This document shows, in pieces, positions 1-5,024 of a stretch of DNA of 5,024 bases (the first letter of the stretch is position 1; the number at the start of each line of letters is the position of its first letter). This DNA comes from Rhizobacter sp. (GTDB taxonomy: Bacteria > Pseudomonadota > Gammaproteobacteria > Burkholderiales > Burkholderiaceae). The position numbers and the translations under genes were made by a program. The notes under the pieces are model-generated. The model was given only the letters and a program-made list of their open reading frames with translations. It did no database searches and was not told the origin of the DNA. Location of the stretch: the NCBI GenBank assembly GCA_014379885.1, contig JACMKW010000501.1, positions 1 to 5,024 on the forward strand, given 5' to 3'.

Positions 1-48
1 TATGGTGAAGTAGCGTTTGGCAGGAATGGCGGGAAGCGCTTTCTCCAT
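1..48 (-). CDS. MerR-family transcriptional regulator, N-terminal fragment (runs off the window)
   Basis: Only the first 16 codons are visible, reading MEKALPAIPAKRYFTI from an ATG at 48-46 and staying open to the window edge. This matches my memory of the N-terminus of the MerR-type regulator that follows ihfA in many Burkholderiales, in which the RYFTI segment leads into the winged helix-turn-helix DNA-binding domain. The family binds DNA as dimers and usually activates promoters with long spacers. The ligand and targets of this member are not evident. There is no good Shine-Dalgarno sequence before the ATG; the upstream minus strand is AT-rich (CTTATTGATTTAC). The gene lies beyond the ihfA terminator and the DUF2726-like gene, so it probably has its own promoter in 49-291 or is read from the DUF2726-like gene. 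The call depends on a short peptide plus context. Confidence 0.72.
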   Translation of the reverse strand, partial: MEKALPAIPAKRYFTI

Positions 49-291
49 GTAAATCAATAAGATCGAGAGAGAAAGCTAGACTTTACTCGAAGTCGCTCCT
101 TCGCATCTGATCGCGTGTGCGATTTGTTCCCGCCCATCTGCGGGGGCTCGCCGCTGCGGTTTCTCACCAGTCGCTCCACCAGTCAGTGCCCGTGACTTCT
201 GCCACGTCAGCCACCCAGACTTCCGTTGCCAAGCTGTTCCGTCAAGCCTCCAAAGCTTGCCAAACAAGGGTAAATACCAATCAGCAACAGA
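49..291. other. Intergenic region between the DUF2726-like gene and merR
   Basis: This 243-bp stretch has no convincing gene. It holds several small structures of unclear meaning: an imperfect inverted repeat TTGCCAAGC (226-234) / GCTTGCCAA (255-263), a 5-bp GC hairpin (129-133 with 140-144), the direct repeat CACCAGTC at 165-172 and 177-184 (12-bp step), and AGTCGCTCC at both 91-99 and 169-177. None is followed by a T-run, so I see no intrinsic terminator for the DUF2726-like gene. The merR promoter probably lies here, but I could not find a convincing -35/-10 pair. Confidence 0.5.
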
Positions 292-771
292 TCAGTCTGG
301 CGCCGATGAACTGGGGCTTGGAACGGGGAGTGAACCGACCGCGACCTTCAGGTCTTTCACATCTGGCACGCGATCGAACCGCAGCACTTGGTATCCAGCC
401 TCGGTGAGCATCGCATCGCGACTGGCATCGGATTCGGCAGTTGCCTGGTGGCTGGCGTCGGTCAGTTCGATGACGGCCAGCACTTCAAAGGCCGAGGTGC
501 ACAGCACAAAATCTGCGACCTTCCGATCGAAGGTGCTTCTGGTGCCCTTGCTTCGGCTGTTGATCAGCGAAGAGAACGCCACTTGCGCCAGCACAACGCG
601 ATCGGGGAAGGTCTCGCGAAGCCGGAGGTACATCGGCTGCTCGTTTTTTGTCAGCAGACGGCGGCGCCAGATCTTGTCTCTGTCTCCCATTGTTCTTGTC
701 TTGCCCCGCATCGAAAACGCGATGGCAACGATGAGGAGCAAGACCGCAACCGTGATCACAAGTACTGTCAT
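292..771 (-). CDS. Membrane-anchored DUF2726-like protein (nuclease-fold candidate)
   Basis: The 159-residue product begins with a hydrophobic segment (about residues 2-20, TVLVITVAVLLLIVAIAF) followed by a basic stretch (R22, K24, R26), which suggests one membrane anchor with the rest in the cytoplasm. Residues about 37-145 resemble DUF2726. They include LTKNEQPMYLRL near the start, a VVLAQVAFSSLI block (59-70), FDRKVADFVL (81-90), and the core IELTDASH (101-108), where family members usually have IELDDxSH; a GYQVLRF block follows at 126-132. D87 and E102 are placed like the acidic residues of a PD-(D/E)XK nuclease core, but T104 stands where a second acid or lysine might be expected, so catalysis is uncertain. 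The C-terminus is Pro/Ser-rich. The ATG at 771 has a good ribosome binding site. The gene lies after the ihfA terminator and so appears to be its own unit, inserted between two genes normally adjacent in this lineage. Substrate and biological role are unknown. Confidence 0.75.
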   Translation of the reverse strand: MTVLVITVAVLLLIVAIAFSMRGKTRTMGDRDKIWRRRLLTKNEQPMYLRLRETFPDRVVLAQVAFSSLINSRSKGTRSTFDRKVADFVLCTSAFEVLAVIELTDASHQATAESDASRDAMLTEAGYQVLRFDRVPDVKDLKVAVGSLPVPSPSSSAPD

Positions 772-780
772 TTCCTCTCC
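772..780 (-). promoter_or_regulatory. Ribosome binding site of the DUF2726-like gene
   Basis: The minus strand reads GGAGAGGAA directly before the ATG at 771-769, putting GGAG five bases from the start. It is the clearest Shine-Dalgarno sequence in the window. It supports this start codon and this reading frame over the overlapping plus-strand frames. Confidence 0.7.
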
Positions 781-854
781 GGATTTTGGCTTTCCGCGAG
801 TCTATCCGCGGCGACCTCGGTGCCACTCTCTGGTTGCGGACAGTTGCCAATGGG

Positions 855-884
855 AAAAAGAAAAAGCCCGCTGGTGCGGGCTTT
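855..884 (-). terminator. Intrinsic terminator after ihfA
   Basis: A perfect 9-bp stem pairs 863-871 (AAAGCCCGC) with 876-884 (GCGGGCTTT) around a 4-base loop. Read on the minus strand it is followed by TTCTTTTT (862-855). It begins 15 bases after the ihfA stop codon. The plus-strand side has no T-run beyond the stem's own TTT, so it acts for minus-strand transcription. It should end the pheS-pheT-ihfA transcript and separate the DUF2726-like gene and merR from it. Confidence 0.9.
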
Positions 885-899
885 CCAAGTGTGAAGGCG

Positions 900-1271
900 C
901 TATTCGAAATCGTCTCCAGGAGGAATGTCTCCTTGCACCACGCCCTTCAGTTTGTGACTCGCGTGGAAAGTGACCACGTTTCGGGCCTTGATCGGGATAG
1001 CCTCGCCGGTTCTGGGGTTGCGCCCGGGTCGCGGCGCCTTGCGGCGGATATTGAAGTTACCGAAGCCTGACATCTTGACGTCGTCTCCGGCGACCAGTGT
1101 GCCGTGAATGATGTCGAAAAAGGCCTCGACCATGTCCTTGGACTCGCGCTTATTCAGGCCCAGGCGCTCAAAAAGAAGCTCGGCCAGCTCCGCCTTGGTC
1201 AGCGTGGGCGTCTCCAGCGTGGGCAGCAGCATCACACGCTCGGGCGGCTTGTCGGGTGGGGTGGTGGTCAT
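900..1271 (-). CDS. ihfA: Integration host factor, alpha subunit
   Basis: IhfA pairs with IhfB to form the nucleoid protein that binds and sharply bends DNA at specific sites, assisting transcription, replication and recombination. The 123-residue product has the HU/IHF fold from about residue 24 ([20 protein letters not shown]). The family signature [20 protein letters not shown] lies at 69-88, with the DNA-intercalating proline at P86 (equivalent to E. coli P65), followed by [11 protein letters not shown] at 99-109. [15 protein letters not shown] is typical of betaproteobacterial IhfA. E. coli IhfA is 99 residues, so this protein carries about 20 extra N-terminal residues plus a short acidic tail ending GDDFE. 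The ATG at 1271 is 15 bp after the pheT stop and has no clear ribosome binding site. A GTG (residue 13, 1235) and an ATG (residue 14, 1232) are alternative starts. It is probably co-transcribed and translationally coupled with pheT. Confidence 0.96.
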   Translation of the reverse strand: MTTTPPDKPPERVMLLPTLETPTLTKAELAELLFERLGLNKRESKDMVEAFFDIIHGTLVAGDDVKMSGFGNFNIRRKAPRPGRNPRTGEAIPIKARNVVTFHASHKLKGVVQGDIPPGDDFE

Positions 1272-1286
1272 GCAGGAGTTTGAGTT

Positions 1287-3701
1287 TCAACCACGCAGGC
1301 GCACACCCAGCCGAGACTGGAGTGCGTTCAATACATCCGCCTTGACGGCCTCGATGCGTTCATCGGTCAAGGTGACCGTGTCATCGAGCACCTCGAGCCG
1401 GATGGCCAGGCTGCGCTCGCCGGCAGCCATGTCAGCGGACGCGCACGTGGGCTTGTAGACGTCGAACAGCCTGACGGAACGGATCAAGCTGGCATGAGCG
1501 GATTTCACGGTGTCGATCAACGCGTCGTGCGTCACATGCTCAGCCGCGATCACCGCAATGTCTCGCCATGCCGACTGTTGGCGGGGAATGGGTTGGAAGA
1601 CGGGCACGTCGTGCTGTTGCAAGGCGCCGGCGTCCAGCTCGAAGACGATGGGCGCCGTGGGCAGCTCGTAACTTTGCCGCCAACGAGGGTGCAGCTCGCC
1701 GACAAACCCTATTGCAACGCCGTCGACTTCGACACGCGCAGAGCGCCCGGGGTGCAAAGCTGGGTGCTCGGCCGGAGCAAAGTGCGCTTTGCGCGGCGCG
1801 AGCAAGGCTTCGATGTCGCCCTTCACATCGAAGAAGTCGGCCGCTCGTTCCTTGGTGGCCCACTGAACCTCATCGGCCGCACCGTAAGCCAGACCGGCAA
1901 CGCGCATGGGCTGCGCAATGCCGGCCACAGCGTAGTCGCCCTCAGGCACCGACGCGTCACGCTTGAACACACGGCCGACTTCAAAGACACGCACGCGCGT
2001 TGCCTTGCGGGCCAGGTTGAAGCGAAGCACCGACACCAGGCTGCCCAGCAGGCTGGAGCGCATCACCGACAAGGGGCTGGCAATGGGGTTGAGCACGCGA
2101 ATGGGCTGATCGTTGCCAGCCAGTTCTTGCTCTGTGCGCTCTTCGACAAAGCTGAAGTTGATGGTCTCTTGATAATCCAAGCCGGCCAATTGATGGCGCA
2201 GCGTGTACAGGCTGCGCTGGGCTTCCTTGCGAATGCGTGCGGTCACCGGTGCGATCGGTGCCGTGTTCGGCAGCGTCTGATAACCCAGCACCCGAATGAT
2301 CTCTTCGATCAGGTCTTCTTCGATTTGCAGATCAAAGCGCCAGCTGGGCGGGGTGACCGTGAGCACGCCGGGCGTCTCGGTCATGAGTAGACCCAAGCGC
2401 TGCAACACCCCAGCACATTGCGCCTGCGTCACCGGCATGCCGATCACCTTGGCCGCACGGGCAACGCGCAGACTGACGGCTTTGCGCTCGGGCACATTGA
2501 CGAGTTGATCGTCAATGGCTGAAGGCTCGCCGCCGCAGATATCGAGAATCAGCTGCGTGATGCGTTCAATGTGCTCCACCGTGAGCGCAGGATCCACACC
2601 CCGCTCAAACCGGTGGCTGGCATCGGTGCTGAAGCTGTAGCGGCGCGCGCGGCCCGCCACCGACGCGGGCCACCAGAACGCCGCCTCAACATAAACGTGC
2701 TTCGTGTCATCAGACACCGCGGTGGCGTCACCGCCCATGATGCCGGCGAGTGACTCGACCGCCTGGTCATCGGCAATCACACCCACCGTCGCATCCAGCT
2801 CGATGGTGTTGCCGTTCAATAGCTTCAGCGTTTCCCCAGCGCGGCCCCAGCGCACGGTGAGCGCGCCATGGATCTTGTCCAGATCGAAGATATGCGACGG
2901 TCGGCCATATTCGAACATCACATAGTTCGAGATATCGACCAGCGCCGTGACCGACCGCTGGCCGCAACGTGCCAAGCGATCCACCATCCAAGTCGGCGTT
3001 TTAGCCTTGGTATTGACGTTGCGGATGATGCGGCCCGAGAAGCGGCCGCACAGATCGGGTGCCTGCACTTTCACGGGCAGCTTGTCGGTATGCACCGCAC
3101 GCACCGGTAGGAACTTGGGCTCGAGCAAAGGCGTGCCAGTCAATGCCGACACTTCGCGGGCAACGCCGTACACGCTCAGGCAATGGCCCAGATTCGGTGT
3201 GAGCTTGAGCGTGAACAAGCTGTCGTCCAAGCGCAAGTGATCGCGGATGGATGTGCCGACCACGGCATCGTCTGCCAGGATCAGCAGGCCGCCATGGTCT
3301 TCAGCGAGCTTCAACTCACGCGCCGAGCACAGCATGCCTTGGCTTTCGACGCCCCGCAGCTTGCCAAGCTTGATCTGGAAAGGTGCACCGCCCTCATCGG
3401 CCGGTGGCAGTTGCGCGCCCACCAGGGCACACGGCACCTTGATGCCCGCACGCACATTGGGTGCGCCACACACGATGTTGAGCACAGCACCGCCTGCGTT
3501 GACGCGGCACACGTTCAAACGATCGGCATCGGGATGGCGGGTGACTTCCAGCACCTCGGCCACCACCACCTGGCTGAAAGGGGGTGCGACGGGGCGCAGC
3601 TCTTCCACCTCCATACCGGCCATGGTCAAGGTCTCGGCCAGCTGCTCGGTGGAAATCGGTGGGTTGCAAAATTCGCGCAACCAGGACTCAGGGAATTGCA
3701 T
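1287..3701 (-). CDS. pheT: Phenylalanyl-tRNA synthetase, beta subunit
   Basis: PheT is the beta subunit of the alpha2-beta2 cytoplasmic enzyme that charges tRNA-Phe; it holds tRNA-recognition and editing modules. The 804-residue product is close to the E. coli length (795). Visible modules in order: an N-terminal segment [11 protein letters not shown]; an EMAP/OB-type tRNA-binding domain at about 42-150 ([12 protein letters not shown] at 56-67, [12 protein letters not shown] at 75-86, [14 protein letters not shown] at 117-130); the B3/B4 editing domain at about 215-390 ([20 protein letters not shown] at 254-273, [15 protein letters not shown] at 357-371); the B5 domain at about 405-480 ([20 protein letters not shown] at 451-470); a catalytic-like core at about 490-690; and the C-terminal anticodon-binding FDX-ACB domain at about 702-803 ([26 protein letters not shown]). 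It follows pheS after 30 bp. Its ribosome binding site is weak (ACGAG just before ATG), so coupling to pheS translation is likely. The frame is intact throughout. Confidence 0.98.
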   Translation of the reverse strand: MQFPESWLREFCNPPISTEQLAETLTMAGMEVEELRPVAPPFSQVVVAEVLEVTRHPDADRLNVCRVNAGGAVLNIVCGAPNVRAGIKVPCALVGAQLPPADEGGAPFQIKLGKLRGVESQGMLCSARELKLAEDHGGLLILADDAVVGTSIRDHLRLDDSLFTLKLTPNLGHCLSVYGVAREVSALTGTPLLEPKFLPVRAVHTDKLPVKVQAPDLCGRFSGRIIRNVNTKAKTPTWMVDRLARCGQRSVTALVDISNYVMFEYGRPSHIFDLDKIHGALTVRWGRAGETLKLLNGNTIELDATVGVIADDQAVESLAGIMGGDATAVSDDTKHVYVEAAFWWPASVAGRARRYSFSTDASHRFERGVDPALTVEHIERITQLILDICGGEPSAIDDQLVNVPERKAVSLRVARAAKVIGMPVTQAQCAGVLQRLGLLMTETPGVLTVTPPSWRFDLQIEEDLIEEIIRVLGYQTLPNTAPIAPVTARIRKEAQRSLYTLRHQLAGLDYQETINFSFVEERTEQELAGNDQPIRVLNPIASPLSVMRSSLLGSLVSVLRFNLARKATRVRVFEVGRVFKRDASVPEGDYAVAGIAQPMRVAGLAYGAADEVQWATKERAADFFDVKGDIEALLAPRKAHFAPAEHPALHPGRSARVEVDGVAIGFVGELHPRWRQSYELPTAPIVFELDAGALQQHDVPVFQPIPRQQSAWRDIAVIAAEHVTHDALIDTVKSAHASLIRSVRLFDVYKPTCASADMAAGERSLAIRLEVLDDTVTLTDERIEAVKADVLNALQSRLGVRLRG

Positions 3702-3718
3702 CTCGTGGGTCTGCTTTA

Positions 3719-3744
3719 CTTCTTGAACTGCCTACTTGAACTGC
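3719..3744 (-). repeat. 13-bp tandem duplication across the pheS stop codon
   Basis: Two adjacent 13-bp units, CTTCTTGAACTGC (3719-3731) and CTACTTGAACTGC (3732-3744), differ at one base. On the minus strand these are GCAGTTCAAGTAG, which ends pheS with Gln-Phe-Lys-stop, then GCAGTTCAAGAAG in the pheS-pheT gap. The single difference is what creates the TAG stop; the second unit would read Lys there. Confidence 0.85.
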
Positions 3745-4775
3745 GAGAGGAAGCGCAGGTCGCCTTCAAAGTACAGGCGCAAATCGTTCACGCCGTAACG
3801 CAGCATCGTCAACCGATCCGGGCCCATGCCGAAAGCGAAGCCGATGTAGCGCTCGGGGTCGAGGCCGAAGTTGCGCACCACGTTCGGGTGCACTTGGCCG
3901 GAGCCGGCCACCTCCAGCCAACGGCCTTCCAACGGGCCACTGGTGAAAGCGATGTCGACTTCGGCCGAAGGCTCGGTGAAGGGGAAGAACGAAGGCCGAA
4001 AGCGCAGCTGCAGCTCATCGGTCTCGAAGAAGTTGTGGAAAAAATCGGTGAAGACAGATTTCAGGTCTTTAAAGCTGACGTTCTCGCCGATCCACAGGCC
4101 TTCGCACTGGTGGAACATGGGCGAGTGCGTGGCATCGCTGTCCACGCGATACGTGCGGCCCGGCGCGATGACGCGAATCTCGGGCATATGCTCCTGGCCG
4201 GAGTACTTGGCCGCATGCGCGCGTGCGTGGCGGATCTGCATGGGCGAAGTGTGCGGGCGCAGGTTGAGCCAGCGACCTTCGGCGTCTTTCATGTCGACGT
4301 AGAAGGTGTCCTGCATAGAGCGAGCGGGGTGGTTCTCGGGATTGTTGAGCGCCGTGAAGCTGTACCAGTCGGTCTCGATCTCGGGGCCGTCAGCCACGTC
4401 GAACCCCATGGAGGCGAAGATGGCCTCGATGCGCTCCATGGTGAGTGACACCGGGTGAAGGCCACCGCTGCCGCGGGTGCGCCCAGGCAGTGTTACGTCA
4501 AGCGCTTCGGCCTTGAGCTGCGTGGCGAGTTCGGAGTCGGCAAGCGCCTGGCGGCGGGCATTGAGCGCCGCTTCGACCTGCTGCTTGGCCGCATTGATTT
4601 CAGCCCCGCGCGTTTTCTTTTCTTCAGGCGGCAAGGCCCCGAGCGCTTTCAGCAGCTCAGTCACACGGCCGGCCTTGCCCAGGTAACGCGCCTTGGCGTT
4701 TTCCAGATCGGCGGGTGCGGTGGCCTGAGAGAAGTCGGCCTGCGCTGCTTGCACCAGTTGATCGAGGTCGTTCAT
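3732..4775 (-). CDS. pheS: Phenylalanyl-tRNA synthetase, alpha subunit
   Basis: PheS is the catalytic alpha subunit of phenylalanyl-tRNA synthetase, a class II enzyme that activates Phe with ATP and transfers it to tRNA-Phe. The 347-residue product starts with the coiled-coil tRNA-binding arm (about 1-90; [20 protein letters not shown] at 31-50). The catalytic domain follows: [20 protein letters not shown] (105-124), [15 protein letters not shown] (130-144) and HPAR (149-152), motif 2 as [10 protein letters not shown] to SPMFHQCEG (201-226), [15 protein letters not shown] (260-274), and motif 3 as [16 protein letters not shown] (313-328). A314 aligns with E. coli A294, a residue that limits the size of the Phe pocket, so normal substrate selectivity is expected. 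It is 20 residues longer than E. coli PheS (327), with extra residues near 164-171, 188-197 and 276-284, as I recall for betaproteobacteria. The ATG at 4775 has no clear ribosome binding site. It lies 24 bp after the leader terminator. Confidence 0.98.
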   Translation of the reverse strand: MNDLDQLVQAAQADFSQATAPADLENAKARYLGKAGRVTELLKALGALPPEEKKTRGAEINAAKQQVEAALNARRQALADSELATQLKAEALDVTLPGRTRGSGGLHPVSLTMERIEAIFASMGFDVADGPEIETDWYSFTALNNPENHPARSMQDTFYVDMKDAEGRWLNLRPHTSPMQIRHARAHAAKYSGQEHMPEIRVIAPGRTYRVDSDATHSPMFHQCEGLWIGENVSFKDLKSVFTDFFHNFFETDELQLRFRPSFFPFTEPSAEVDIAFTSGPLEGRWLEVAGSGQVHPNVVRNFGLDPERYIGFAFGMGPDRLTMLRYGVNDLRLYFEGDLRFLSQFK

Positions 4776-4799
4776 CAGTTCAGTGATCTATCGGACAAC

Positions 4800-4832
4800 A
4801 AAAAAAAGAGGCCGAACACGAGGTCGGCCTTT
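4800..4832 (-). terminator. Intrinsic terminator or attenuator between rplT and pheS
   Basis: A 7-bp GC-rich stem pairs 4809-4815 (AGGCCGA) with 4824-4830 (TCGGCCT) around an 8-base loop. On the minus strand it is followed, after one C, by eight T residues (4807-4800). It lies 83 bases after the rplT stop and ends 24 bases before the pheS start codon. That position leaves no room for a complete promoter plus ribosome binding site downstream, so pheS transcripts must cross it. It is clearly a terminator by structure; use as a regulated attenuator is inferred. Confidence 0.85.
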
Positions 4833-4874
4833 GAGAGCTTGCTTCGGTTGATCGAAACCAACCGAGAGCTTGCT
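4833..4874 (-). repeat. Direct repeat of 11 bp framing a hairpin in the pheS leader
   Basis: GAGAGCTTGCT occurs at 4833-4843 and again at 4864-4874, a 31-bp step. Between and partly overlapping the copies is an inverted repeat, TCGGTTG (4844-4850) with CAACCGA (4859-4865), separated by 8 bases. In the minus-strand RNA this makes a 7-bp stem-loop just upstream of the pheS leader terminator. It has no T-run of its own, so it is not a second terminator. Confidence 0.75.
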
Positions 4875-4914
4875 GTGGCGCCAGGCTGTACAACACCCGG
4901 CGCGATCACGGCAT

Positions 4915-5024
4915 TCAAGCGAGCTGGGCCTTCACCTTCTCGACGATGCTGCCAAAAGCGGCAGGATCATTCACGGCCATGTCGGCAAGAACCTTGCGGT
5001 CGATGTCGATGTTGGCCTTCTTCA
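4915..5024 (-). CDS. rplT: 50S ribosomal protein L20, C-terminal fragment (runs off the window)
   Basis: The last 35 codons are visible, ending at a TGA at 4917-4915; two more bases belong to a codon cut by the window edge. The visible peptide includes [17 protein letters not shown], then [18 protein letters not shown], which is the C-terminal part of bacterial L20. L20 binds 23S rRNA early in 50S assembly. In some bacteria L20 also represses its own operon by binding the mRNA, but the relevant leader would be outside this window. Position directly upstream of pheS agrees with the infC-rpmI-rplT-pheST-ihfA order of proteobacteria. Confidence 0.96.
   Translation of the reverse strand, partial: KKANIDIDRKVLADMAVNDPAAFGSIVEKVKAQLA

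Noticed and set aside
51..63. Possible IHF binding site (AATCAATAAGATC) in front of merR
   Set aside because: It matches the WATCAA half but lacks the TTR half at the right spacing, so it is not a credible consensus site.
226..263. Possible terminator for the DUF2726-like gene (TTGCCAAGC / GCTTGCCAA)
   Set aside because: The stem is imperfect, the loop is 20 bases and no T-run follows on the minus strand.
76..267. 63-codon minus-strand frame with a TTG start between the DUF2726-like gene and merR
   Set aside because: There is no ribosome binding site, the start is a rare codon, and the Trp/Arg/Gly-rich product resembles nothing I know. A chance frame is likely.
257..973. 238-codon open frame on the plus strand across the DUF2726-like gene and the end of ihfA
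   Set aside because: The minus-strand frame at 292-771 has a good ribosome binding site, a membrane segment and a recognisable domain. The plus frame also runs through the ihfA terminator into ihfA coding sequence.
1494..2390. 298-codon open frame on the plus strand, antisense to pheT
   Set aside because: It is a shadow of pheT with biased, low-information composition and no recognisable domain.
3183..4448. 421-codon open frame on the plus strand, antisense to pheS and pheT
   Set aside because: It lies wholly opposite two unmistakable synthetase genes and its His/Gln/Ala/Val-rich translation resembles no family. Long antisense frames are common in GC-rich coding DNA.
4833..4914. pheM-like leader peptide upstream of the pheS terminator
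   Set aside because: No start codon with a ribosome binding site is followed by a run of Phe codons before the terminator stem.

Overview
The window looks like a core-genome segment of a betaproteobacterium, most likely order Burkholderiales. This rests on the gene order, the moderately high GC content, and protein details such as the betaproteobacterial-style insertions in PheS and the long N-terminal extension of IhfA. Every gene I can support lies on the minus strand, so transcription runs from the high-coordinate end to the low-coordinate end.

In transcription order: the last 35 codons of rplT (ribosomal protein L20, 4915-5024); a 139-bp leader (4776-4914) with a direct repeat, a hairpin and a strong intrinsic terminator; pheS (3732-4775) and pheT (1287-3701), the two subunits of phenylalanyl-tRNA synthetase; ihfA (900-1271), the integration host factor alpha subunit; a second strong intrinsic terminator (855-884); a small gene for a membrane-anchored DUF2726-like protein (292-771); a 243-bp intergenic stretch (49-291); and the first 16 codons of a MerR-family regulator (1-48).

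rplT-pheS-pheT-ihfA is the classical proteobacterial translation cluster (infC-rpmI-rplT-pheST-ihfA), and in Burkholderiales a merR-type gene normally follows ihfA. pheS, pheT and ihfA are closely packed (30-bp and 15-bp gaps) and probably form one transcript ending at 855-884. The terminator ahead of pheS leaves only 24 bp before the pheS start codon. Transcripts must therefore pass through it, so it is either leaky or a regulated attenuator.

The least ordinary elements are the DUF2726-like gene lodged between ihfA and merR, the structured pheS leader, which lacks a Phe-codon-rich leader peptide, and a 13-bp tandem duplication at the pheS stop codon. I found no CRISPR array, tRNA, rRNA, insertion sequence or phage element, and no clearly novel multi-gene system.
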